From NCBI GenBank assembly GCA_963824545.1, contig CAWGPP010000022.1:62001-126000 (forward strand): a stretch of 64,000 nucleotides of DNA. The letters run 5' to 3'. Shown here piece by piece: positions 49,428 through 59,718 of this stretch. This stretch comes from Bog-532 sp963824545. Its GTDB lineage: Bacteria; Actinomycetota; Actinomycetes; Streptosporangiales; Streptosporangiaceae. The position numbers were made by a program, and so were the translations under genes. The notes below the pieces were generated by a model, which saw only the letters and a program-made list of their open reading frames with translations, was not told the origin of the DNA and searched no databases. The stretch's first letter is position 1. Every line of letters begins with the position of its first letter.

Positions 49428-49491
49428 GGTCTTCAAAACCGGTGGGCGGTGCGCTGCGCCGCCGGCGGGTTCGATTCCCGTCCGCCTCCGC
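49428..49491 (+). repeat. Right attachment site (3' part of tRNA-Sec)
   Basis: A 64-bp copy of the tRNA-Sec 3' region starting at the anticodon arm, with two differences from 41205-41268. It is not a gene because the acceptor 5' strand and D-arm are absent. After the discriminator it reads CCA, where the complete tRNA reads CTA. A transposon begins seven bases later. Confidence 0.9.
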
Positions 49492-49709
49492 CAGGGTTAC
49501 CGACAGAACTGCCGGTGTCATACCGACAGAACTCTGGCGGTGGCCTGTCTTTGAGTATGGTGCCGGGGTCTGACACCGGCGCTGATCGTGTTCTGGCAGC
49601 TTCCTGGCGGGTGATGGCGTTGTTGCGCTGTTGTCAGCCTGCCCGGGCATGCCTGAGCTGGGAGGCTGGCTGGCGGTGGGATCGTGGTGGCGTGGTTGCT
49701 GGGCGGGTG

Positions 49710-51350
49710 TCAGCCGTCGGGAAGGTAGCCGGGGAGGCTGGCGCGGCGCCGCCGCGCCCGGCGGGCGATGGCGGTCTTGTCGTCGGCGGTCAGTGCCCGC
49801 CAGGCGCGGATTTTGCGGATGTTGGCTGCCATCAGCAGCAGCGCGGTGAAGACCGACTGGGCGGCGATGCCGCGGACGCGGCGGCGGCCTGGCTGGGCGA
49901 GGGCCTGATGGGCTGGGTCTTTGACGTAGCCGTTGAGGCCCTCGATGGTATTGCGCAGCGTGGCGTACCGGGCGTGCCAGGCGGGGCTGGCGTAGGGCAG
50001 GTCCTGGCGGTAGCGGGCACCGATGTCCGGGGCGATGGTGATCGCCGTCTGGGTGCAGATCCGCGGCGGTTCGGGTGGTGGCTGGAGGACCTTGGCGCGC
50101 CCGTCGCGGGGTGAGCGCGAGGCCTGGCGCAGCGGGCAGATCAGCCCGGGGTGCTTGCCGGTGGCGGGGCAGGACAGCCGCTGGTAGCCGTCGGTGTCGG
50201 GGCCGTCTTTGTGCTTGAGCTGGTAGGGGCAGCGGGCGGTGATCTGCTGGCCGTAGAGGTCACGGGTGATGGCGTGGCCGCGCAGCCGGATGGTGGCGGT
50301 GATCAGCGGCCCGGGCAAGGCGGGGCAGTACCAGGTTCCCTCCACCAGGATGGCTCCGCCGGTGTTTGCCTGGATGCCGAGCTGGTCAGCGCGGTAGTCC
50401 ATGACCGGCTTGTAGCCCAGCGCGCGGGCCGGGAGGTGGAACCGTGCCGGGAGGGCCTGGGTATAGGCGCGGTCGTAGCCGAGCCACCCGGGCTGGTGGC
50501 CGCGGGCGGCGATGGAGGCCAGCACGCGGGCGCCGGTGCCGCCGGGGTCTTCGCCGGGCCGGGTCAGGGCCAGCCCGGCGGCGAGGTTGGGGTGCGCGGG
50601 TGGCGCGCCGGGCGGCCGGGCCATGGTGGCGATGGCAGCCTCCAGCGCCCAGGAGATCTTCCGCAGCGGCTTTCCCTTGTCGTCCTCACGCTCGCGGTGG
50701 TCGCCTTCGCGGACGTACCAGCCGCCGTCCGGGTCGCTGGCGCACAGCCCGGTGCGCCGGGACGGGCCGCGGGAGAACAGCGGCACGGGGGTGGCGTCCA
50801 GCCCCGTGCAGCCGTCATAGGCTGCGTGTTCTTCGCTGGTGAGGACCGAGATGCTGGCTTCGATCAGGGCGTTGATGACCGCCTCCAGCCGGCCGCGGGC
50901 GGCTTCGGCCTGGCCGGGGGCCATCGGCCTGGTGCGGGCGGTGAGGTCCTGCCCGGTCAGGCGGCGGTTTTTCGGCAGCGGCGAGGGGTCCACGACCGAG
51001 CAGATGGCGCCGAAGCAGTAGCGGACCCGGCGGTAGGCGGCCAGGAAAGCCCGCTCGCCGCTGACGGTGCCGGGGACGCCGAGCAGCCTGCGGGAGGTCC
51101 CCGATAGCTGGCAGAACAGCAGCCGGGTAGCGTCGGTCAGGAACAGCGGCCGGTCATCGAGGGCCAGGTACAGCAGTGCGGTCAGTACGGCACGCACCGG
51201 CAGCGGGCGAGGCCGCCCGGTGCGGTGGGCCAGCGCGGCCTCGATGACCGGGGCCTTGCCGGAGCGGTCGATCAGCTCGGCGGCGAAGGCCAGCGTCTGG
51301 TCGCTGATGCCGCCGCCGGCGGCGGGCAGGGTCAGGCCGGCGCCGCTCAC
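49710..51350 (-). CDS. DDE transposase
   Basis: A 546-residue transposase. Candidate catalytic triad: Asp in CTGLDATPVPLFSRG, Asp in GWLGYDRAYTQ, Glu in RNTIEGLNGYVKD. An N-terminal helical region (SDQTLAFAAELIDRSGKAPV onwards) and a cysteine-bearing insert (CPATGKHPGLICPL) lie around it. It looks IS1182/IS4-like in the order of its blocks, but the named family cannot be assigned from memory. GTG 51350 overlaps the recombinase stop. The gene is intact. Confidence 0.75.
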   Translation of the reverse strand: MSGAGLTLPAAGGGISDQTLAFAAELIDRSGKAPVIEAALAHRTGRPRPLPVRAVLTALLYLALDDRPLFLTDATRLLFCQLSGTSRRLLGVPGTVSGERAFLAAYRRVRYCFGAICSVVDPSPLPKNRRLTGQDLTARTRPMAPGQAEAARGRLEAVINALIEASISVLTSEEHAAYDGCTGLDATPVPLFSRGPSRRTGLCASDPDGGWYVREGDHREREDDKGKPLRKISWALEAAIATMARPPGAPPAHPNLAAGLALTRPGEDPGGTGARVLASIAARGHQPGWLGYDRAYTQALPARFHLPARALGYKPVMDYRADQLGIQANTGGAILVEGTWYCPALPGPLITATIRLRGHAITRDLYGQQITARCPYQLKHKDGPDTDGYQRLSCPATGKHPGLICPLRQASRSPRDGRAKVLQPPPEPPRICTQTAITIAPDIGARYRQDLPYASPAWHARYATLRNTIEGLNGYVKDPAHQALAQPGRRRVRGIAAQSVFTALLLMAANIRKIRAWRALTADDKTAIARRARRRRASLPGYLPDG

Positions 51351-52216
51351 CGGGTCCGCTCCGCCCGGCAGCGGGCCCGCAGGGCGCCCTTGGATGAGCT
51401 GATGCCCGCCACGTGGCGGGCGTAGCGGGCCAGTGACCCGGCCTCGGCGATCCCGGTGACCGCGAGCAGCGCCGGGACCGGGGTGCCCGCGGCCAGGTGA
51501 CCGCAGATGAAGGTGGACCGGGCCCGGCGCAGCGACAGCCGGGGGGCGGCCGGGTCCGCGGCCAGGCCCCGGGTGAAGCTGCTGACGAAGTTCTTGTAGC
51601 CGCGATCAGCCGGGCCAGGCCGGAACACGAGACCGCGCCCCGCGCCGCGGGCCAGCTCCCATGCCCGGCGAGCGTAATCCGGGGTGACCGGCACCACCCG
51701 CGCGGCCGGGCTGCGGACACAGACCACGACCTGGCGGCCGCGCCGGGTGACGTCGCTGCCGCGCAACGCCACCAGCTCGCCGGGCCGCAGCCCCGCGCCG
51801 ATACCGAACACCAGCAGCGCCAGCGCCGAGGCGCGCCTGGCCGCATCGCGCTGGGCGGCCGCGACCGCGGCCAGCTCCGCCCGCTCGGCCGGCGAGTACG
51901 GCGGCGGCGGCCTCGCGCCCGCAAACGGCGTCGGCCGCCGGCTGGGCCGGCCGTTCACCGGGCCAGCCAGCGCATACAGCACCGACCGGTAGGTGCCCCG
52001 CGTCGAGGACGCGGCACCAGCGCAGCCCCGGACGCAGAATCCCTCGATCAGGTCGTAGTCCAGCAGGCATTCAGCCGAGGCCGGCCATCCGCTCGCCAGG
52101 CCAAAGCGGCCCAGCAGCCCCAGCACCGAGGCCGCCCGGCGGGCGGAGCTGGCTGGGCGGCCCGCGTGGAGCCCGCGGACTGCGGCGTCATCGGGGGGTC
52201 CGGCCGCCCAGGACAT
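51347..52216 (-). CDS. Atypical tyrosine recombinase accompanying the transposase
   Basis: A 289-residue protein with the phage-integrase layout: core-binding helices at 1-95, then GAGLRPGELVALRGSDV with catalytic Arg, and RLSLRRARSTFICGH where HxxR is expected (His replaced by Arg), then SLARYARHV with the candidate nucleophile Tyr. The usual LGH is TGI. Altered residues mean strand exchange is uncertain. Overlap with the transposase by GTGA implies a joint role, for example in resolution or target handling. Confidence 0.65.
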   Translation of the reverse strand: MSWAAGPPDDAAVRGLHAGRPASSARRAASVLGLLGRFGLASGWPASAECLLDYDLIEGFCVRGCAGAASSTRGTYRSVLYALAGPVNGRPSRRPTPFAGARPPPPYSPAERAELAAVAAAQRDAARRASALALLVFGIGAGLRPGELVALRGSDVTRRGRQVVVCVRSPAARVVPVTPDYARRAWELARGAGRGLVFRPGPADRGYKNFVSSFTRGLAADPAAPRLSLRRARSTFICGHLAAGTPVPALLAVTGIAEAGSLARYARHVAGISSSKGALRARCRAERTR

Positions 52217-52254
52217 ACCTTGAACGATAGTAACCTCAAGGCAGGTAGTGGTGG

Positions 52255-52617
52255 ATGCTGGAAGGCGTGTCGGCTGACCAGCGGCGGGCGGCGATCCTGG
52301 CCGAGATCGCCGCGCTCGGCCCGGTGCTCCCCGGGTCCATCACCCAGCGCGCCACCCGCTGCCAGACAGCCACCTGCCGGTGCCGCGCTGACCCGCCTGT
52401 CCTGCACGGCCCCTACCCCACCTGGACTCACCGCGCCGGCGGCCGCCAGGTGACCCGCACCCTCACCGCCGAGGAAGCCGAGCAGCTACGGCCCCTCATC
52501 GAGGCCGACCGGCGGCTCCACCAGCTGGTCCGCGAACTCGAAGCCCTCACCATCGCCGCCATCCGGCCATCCGGCTCCGCAGCCCGCCGACCGCAGGCCA
52601 GGCAACGCCATCCCTAG
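52255..52617 (+). CDS. DUF6788-like small protein of the transposon
   Basis: A 120-residue protein with the DUF6788 pattern: CQTATCRCRADPPVLHGPYP, TWTHRAGGRQVTRTLTAEEA, LRPLIEADRRLHQLVRELEA. The CxxxxCRC cluster may bind zinc. Genes of this kind accompany several actinomycete transposases. It is divergent from the recombinase gene; the CCTTGA/TCAAGG inverted repeat in the 38-bp gap is a possible control site. Confidence 0.72.
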   Translation: MLEGVSADQRRAAILAEIAALGPVLPGSITQRATRCQTATCRCRADPPVLHGPYPTWTHRAGGRQVTRTLTAEEAEQLRPLIEADRRLHQLVRELEALTIAAIRPSGSAARRPQARQRHP

Positions 52618-52655
52618 CCCGCGCCGCTGCCAGCAAGCCTCATCCCCGGCAAACG

Positions 52656-53033
52656 TCACAAAGCACGCAAAACTCCGGGAGATATGCGCAGCCAGCACGG
52701 GATCACCACCCCGGCCGCCACGCGAATGGCCAGGTCGACGGGTTCTGTCGGTCGCCCCGCCACCTGCACGAACGCCGCTCCGGGCCGGACTGACGCGACA
52801 ATCCCAGACGCCATTTTCATGATCCTTCCGGGTTTGCTGGCACGCCGGGGCACGAAGGCGGCGATGGCGACCGCTGCGGCCTCGGCCAGTTCCTCGGCTA
52901 CGACGGCGTGCAGGTCCATCGTGAAGGCGGCCGTGGAGTGGCCCAGGATCTCCGAGACGACCTCTCGCCGAAGTGGGTGACTTCCCCGGTTCGTGGTCAT
53001 CAGGGCGGCCTGCGGTGGTGCAGCTCGCCCCAT
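52656..53033 (-). pseudogene. C-terminal remnant of a second tyrosine integrase
   Basis: The frame includes REVVSEILGHSTAAFTMDLH and AVVAEELAEAAAVAIAAFVP, the end of an actinomycete-type integrase (LGHS with catalytic His; the nucleophile Tyr of MDLY is His here). It then reads through RPGAAFVQVAG into sequence homologous to the DNA beside tRNA-Sec. The catalytic Arg/HxxR part is missing. It is left over from an earlier element at the same site. Confidence 0.7.
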
Positions 53034-53180
53034 CTGACTTCCGGGTCAGCGCTCGGTCATAACAGCCAGCGAGTTGCTGCGCCTGTTGACGGCGACGTGC
53101 CTGGCGCCCACGGTCCGCTGGATGTCGCGGCGGCGCAGCCCTGGGTCTCGTCGTGGACGCGGCGGTGGCACTTCTCTCTG

Positions 53181-53903
53181 TCAGGACGCGCGCCGCACCG
53201 GTATCACGATCAGCAGGATGCCGCCGACTAGGAAGATGATGCCGCCGATCAGGAGGCCGGTCGCGATCCATGGCAGCGCGGGTAGCGTGGCGGCCACGTT
53301 GACCTGCATGTTCACCGGCCGTGAGCCGTCGGCGTTCATGGCGACCAGCATCCAGTCGCCGCTGCGCACCGCCCAGGTGAGGGTCTGGGTACCCGGCCCG
53401 GCCGCATGCGCGGTCCAGATGCCCGCCCGGCCCGGCGGGACCGCGGGCGCGGAACCCGAATGCTCGACGTAGGTGCCATGGTGATCGGTCGCGCCGCTGA
53501 CCGTCGCGTAGTCCACGCCGGCCAGGTAGCGGGCCGCCGCGCTGGCCGGAGCGATGCCGATGAAGGCCGGGGTGGTGCCGCTGACCTGGGTGACGCGGAT
53601 GCGCACCGTGCCGATGAGGCCGGACGCGGCGCCGTTGCCCAGATGCAGGCTGACCGTGTCGCTGGCGATTGCGTAGCCGGGGACGCTGTAGGTGGCGGTG
53701 GCGAGATCGGCGTAGCCGCCCTGCCGGCTGGTCTGCGCCCACAGCGCGACGCCGCTCGCGCCGAGCAGCCCGACCGAGCACAGGAACAGGATCGCGCCGG
53801 CGACCACGGCGATAATCCGGCCGGCCGTCCATCCGCCCTGCCTGGCGCGGCCGGGTGCCTGCGGGGACGGCTGGTGCGGATCGGGCACCTGCGCGGCAGC
53901 CAT
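53181..53903 (-). CDS. Two-TM membrane-anchored protein of unknown function
   Basis: A 240-residue protein: Pro-rich cytoplasmic start, helix at 27-55 (IIAVVAGAILFLCSVGLLGA), extracellular beta-rich domain (VSLHLGNGAASGLIGTVRIR, GATDHHGTYVEHSG, WAVRSGDWMLVAMNADGSRP), then a second helix near 210-232 (GLLIGGIIFLVGGILLIVIP). The family is common as hypothetical proteins in actinomycetes. ATG 53903 has AGGGGTGAT upstream. Confidence 0.7.
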   Translation of the reverse strand: MAAAQVPDPHQPSPQAPGRARQGGWTAGRIIAVVAGAILFLCSVGLLGASGVALWAQTSRQGGYADLATATYSVPGYAIASDTVSLHLGNGAASGLIGTVRIRVTQVSGTTPAFIGIAPASAAARYLAGVDYATVSGATDHHGTYVEHSGSAPAVPPGRAGIWTAHAAGPGTQTLTWAVRSGDWMLVAMNADGSRPVNMQVNVAATLPALPWIATGLLIGGIIFLVGGILLIVIPVRRAS

Positions 53904-53996
53904 CGCGATCACCCCTTTGCCAGACGACGGTGGCACCTCAACCCTTTGCGCGTGCCCGCGGGCCGGCGAAGGGCCGAATGCCCCGCCCGCCAGGAC

Positions 53997-54164
53997 GAAG
54001 GTCCTGCTGACCGGCCGAAGACTGCAGCTGCCGCCCGCGAGCGTCTTTGGCCGCGTTTATGACGCGCTGGTGGCGCTGGCCGCCAAGGAGCACGGGGCAG
54101 CCCTCGCGACCCGGGACGCGGGCACGCGGCACCTATGACGCAGTCGGCGTCGAGGTGATCGTCG

Positions 54165-54172
<8 letters not shown>
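53997..54172 (+). pseudogene. C-terminal remnant of a PIN-domain (VapC-like) toxin
   Basis: GRVYDALVALAAKEHGAALA, TRDAG, then after a frame slip YDAVGVEVIVVT and stop. This is the last third of a VapC-type PIN nuclease (xDxLxAxxAxxxGxxLxTRD). No start, no N-terminal Asp motif and no vapB gene are present. Its end overlaps the P-type ATPase stop. Confidence 0.6.
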
Positions 54173-56909
<2,737 letters not shown>

Positions 56910-57187
56910 GGGATACCCCTTCCCGGCGAGCTACGACCGAGACGACCCGAACCCCCTGCTGAGCGACGGGTGCGGGTGGCGGCGCCACCGATCCTCAAAG
57001 AAGTCGGCGGATACACCCGTCCAGTCTGCCGCTCGCGCCCTGGCTCGGCCAGGTTCCGATACGTGCAGCCTGCGATACGCGTGAGGTCCGTAGACGCTTG
57101 CTGACGGCCCGCCGCGCCGGCCGTCTGGTGGACGGCCGGGCGGCAGGTCCGGAATGGGAGCCACTGTTAACCGCGGATCGGACCAGG
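56910..57187. other. Intergenic, nothing recognised
   Basis: This 278-bp gap between the MMPL and P-type ATPase genes, both on the minus strand, has no family-like frame. The ATPase promoter should lie here; no clear element was found. Confidence 0.4.
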
Positions 57188-59308
57188 TCAACCTGCGGTC
57201 AAGGCTGCGGCGCGCTCCTTGCTGAGTTCCTCTGGTGCCGGGTCTGGTTTGCGCGCCAGGCTGCTGGGCCACCACATCCACCGGCCGATGTCCAGGTTGA
57301 GCGCGGTGACCAGCACGGATCGCACGACGATGGTGTCGAGCAGGATGCCGAACGCGACCGCGAAGCCAATCTCGGTCAGCTGTGTGGACGGGATCGTGGC
57401 GAGGACGGCGAACGTGCCGGCGAGCACGAAGCCGGCCGAGGTGATCACCCCGCCGGTGGCGGCGAGCCCGATGATCGCGCCGTGCCGGGCGTCGCGCTTG
57501 ATCGCCTCCTCCCGGACCCGGGTCATCAGGAAGATGTTGTAGTCGATGCCCAGCGCGACCAGGAACACGAACACGAACAGCGGGAAGCTGGTATCCGCGC
57601 CGCCGAACCCGAACACGTGGTTGAAGAAGAACGCGCTGACCCCGAGGGCGGCGGCGAACGACAGCACCACCGTGGCGGTCAGGATCAGCGGCGCCACCAG
57701 CGCCCGCAACAGCAGCATGAGGATGATCAGCACCACCGCCAGGATCAGCGGGATGATGAGGTTACGGTCGTGCGCGGACGCGCGGGCTACGTCGAGGCTG
57801 ACGGCCGTGGCGCCGCCGACCAGGGCGCTGGCGCCGGGGACGGCGTGCACCGCGGCCCGCACCCGGTCGATCGTGTCGTACGCGGCCTGGCCGTCCGGCG
57901 GCGCGGTCAGGGTCCCTTCCAGGTAGGCGTAGCCTCCCCGGACCGCTGGCGGCGTCACGGCGGCGATCCCTGGGGTATGGGCGAAGGCGGATCGCAGCGC
58001 GGCCGCCGCGCTTGGGTTGCCGATCACGATGACGGGCACGCCCGCGCCCGCGGGGAAATGCTCGGCGAGCACGGTCTCGCCGGTCACCGAATCGGGATGC
58101 CCGCGGAAGGACTGCGCGTTGGTCAGACCGCTGGCCTTCAGCCCGGTCAGGCCGAGCGCCAGCACGCCGAGGATCACGGCGGTGGTGATCCATACCGGCC
58201 GCGGCCGGGAGGCGATGCGCCAGCCGACCCGCGCCCACATCCCCCGGTGGGTCGGCTCGGCCGAGCCGTCGGTGGGCCGGTACGGCCAGAAGACCCCGCG
58301 GGGGAAGGTCACCAGCAGCGCGGGCAGCAAGGTGATCATGACGAACATGCCGACCGCGACGCCGATCGCCAGCACCGGCCCCAGGCTGCTGGTCGAGTTC
58401 AGGTCCGCGGCAGTCAGCGTCAGCAGCGCCACCACCACGGTGGCGGCGCTGGCGATGATCGCCGGGCCCGCGCGCAGCAGCGCGGTGGCCATCGCCGGGT
58501 GACGGCGGTCGTGGCGGCGCAGTTCCTCCCGGTACCGCGCGACGATCAGCAGCGCGTAGTCGGTGCTCGCGCCGAACACCAGCACGTCCAAGATGCCCCC
58601 GCTCAGCCCGGTGACCGTCAGGCCGGCATGCGCCGCCAGCAGGTAGATCACCGCCTGGGCGGTGATCAGCGCCACCCCGGAGGAGATCACCGGCAGCAGC
58701 CACAGCACCGGGCTCCGGTAGGTGATCAGCAAGATCACGATCACGACGGCCAAGGCCGAGTACAGCAGCGAGCCGCTGATGCTCTTGAACACGTTGTTGC
58801 TGTCGGCCGCCCCCCCCAGCGGGCCGGTGATGTGAGAGACCAGGCCGTCCGCGTTCGAGCTGGTGATCGCGCGGATCGCGTCGACGGCCTTGTTCGCGTC
58901 GGCATAGCCCTTCGAGCCCAGGTTGACCTGGAGGATGGTCTCGATGGCCTTGCCGTCCGCCGACACGATCGGGCCTGTCACATGGCCGGGTACGGCGCCG
59001 GGCACCCCGGCGAACCTGCGGGCGTCCGCGGCCGCCTTGGCCCGGTCCGCGGCGGTGATACCCGAGGCACGCACGTAGACGACGACCCCGGTGTAGACAT
59101 TGGGTGACTGGAAGCGTGACTGCACGTCCAGGACCTTGGTCGACTCCGCGTTTCCGGGCAGCCAGTACTTCGCGTCGTTCTTCTCCGCACCCATGAGCTT
59201 CAACGACAGCGGGAAGGCCAGCACCAGCACCACCACCCAGAAGCCCACGACCACCCACTTGGTCCAGCTCCCGGCCGGGATCTCGGCGAGCTTTCTCATA
59301 CCGTTCAT
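57188..59308 (-). CDS. MMPL/RND-family membrane transporter
   Basis: A 706-residue MMPL protein. TM1 (WVVVGFWVVVLVLAFPLSL) is followed by a large extracytoplasmic loop, TM2-6 with GASTDYALLIVARYREEL (the conserved FGxxxDYALF-type motif), a second loop (about 390-520), and TM7-12 with VALGIDYNIFLMTRVREEA. The two D-Y pairs mark the proton relay. Mycobacterial relatives export lipids; others export drugs. ATG 59308 has GGAGGGAATCG immediately upstream. It follows the DUF4242 gene by 25 bp. Confidence 0.9.
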   Translation of the reverse strand: MNGMRKLAEIPAGSWTKWVVVGFWVVVLVLAFPLSLKLMGAEKNDAKYWLPGNAESTKVLDVQSRFQSPNVYTGVVVYVRASGITAADRAKAAADARRFAGVPGAVPGHVTGPIVSADGKAIETILQVNLGSKGYADANKAVDAIRAITSSNADGLVSHITGPLGGAADSNNVFKSISGSLLYSALAVVIVILLITYRSPVLWLLPVISSGVALITAQAVIYLLAAHAGLTVTGLSGGILDVLVFGASTDYALLIVARYREELRRHDRRHPAMATALLRAGPAIIASAATVVVALLTLTAADLNSTSSLGPVLAIGVAVGMFVMITLLPALLVTFPRGVFWPYRPTDGSAEPTHRGMWARVGWRIASRPRPVWITTAVILGVLALGLTGLKASGLTNAQSFRGHPDSVTGETVLAEHFPAGAGVPVIVIGNPSAAAALRSAFAHTPGIAAVTPPAVRGGYAYLEGTLTAPPDGQAAYDTIDRVRAAVHAVPGASALVGGATAVSLDVARASAHDRNLIIPLILAVVLIILMLLLRALVAPLILTATVVLSFAAALGVSAFFFNHVFGFGGADTSFPLFVFVFLVALGIDYNIFLMTRVREEAIKRDARHGAIIGLAATGGVITSAGFVLAGTFAVLATIPSTQLTEIGFAVAFGILLDTIVVRSVLVTALNLDIGRWMWWPSSLARKPDPAPEELSKERAAALTAG

Positions 59309-59333
59309 CGATTCCCTCCGGTTCCTCTGGCGG

Positions 59334-59669
59334 TCAGCACCGCTCATCAGGCCCGCCGTCCCCGATGCCAGCCATCCGGCTGGTCTCATCCGGCACCGAG
59401 CTGAGCACGGCGATAACGCGTGCCAGCGGGAACTGCGCCATGTCATTGACGGCCCGGACCGCCTGCGGGCTAGCAGCCTCGAACAGGCAAAGGCACCTGC
59501 GCTCGCCCGGGGCGTAGATGCGCTGCACGTAGCGGATCTGGCTGCCCCGCCCGGCCTCGCGGCGGACGGCCTCATCCAATGCCCGGTGCACGCTGGCCAG
59601 CTGCGCCGGCGACAGCCCGCGCAGGTCATGCTCGACTAGGTAGAGCCGACGGTGTGTCTCATCAGCCAC
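59334..59669 (-). CDS. DUF4242 protein (SCO4226-like)
   Basis: A 111-residue ferredoxin-fold protein: RRLYLVEHDLRGLSPAQLAS, IRYVQRIYAPGERRCLCLFE, SPQAVRAVNDMAQFPLARVI. DUF4242 members include a nickel-binding protein in Streptomyces; conserved Cys in CLCLFE is present. GTG 59669 with GGAG is preferred to a longer frame. It lies between the LuxR regulator and the MMPL gene, all on one strand. Confidence 0.82.
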   Translation of the reverse strand: MADETHRRLYLVEHDLRGLSPAQLASVHRALDEAVRREAGRGSQIRYVQRIYAPGERRCLCLFEAASPQAVRAVNDMAQFPLARVIAVLSSVPDETSRMAGIGDGGPDERC

Positions 59670-59718
59670 GGTCTCCTCGCCGACGCCGCGCGGGTCACAA
59701 GCGTTTAGCGCATGCCTT

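Larger units (their letters stand above)
41205..49491. mobile_element. Integrated island at tRNA-Sec
   Basis: The element is bounded by 64-bp direct repeats of the tRNA-Sec 3' end (41205-41268 and 49428-49491). It carries a tyrosine integrase and excisionase near the right end, regulators of PadR, XRE, ArsR-like and MerR types, small proteins, and recombinase remnants at the left end. No Rep/Prim-Pol, FtsK-like TraB or phage structural genes are seen, so it is not a complete actinomycete integrative conjugative element. It is probably a satellite or reduced island. Confidence 0.85.
49499..52752. mobile_element. 3.25 kb transposon with three genes
   Basis: Bounded by ACCGACAGAAC at 49499-49509 (a second copy at 49522-49532) and its inverse GTTCTGTCGGT at 52742-52752. 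It contains a DDE transposase and an atypical tyrosine recombinase overlapping by GTGA, and a divergent DUF6788 gene. It split the att site from its original flank: 52757-52788 matches what follows tRNA-Sec at 41265-41296. Short CCGCC present on both sides may be the target duplication. Confidence 0.6.

Noticed and set aside
49428..49491. Possible second tRNA-Sec gene
   Set aside because: Only the anticodon arm to the 3' end is present; the 5' acceptor strand and D-arm are missing, so it is an attachment-site duplicate.
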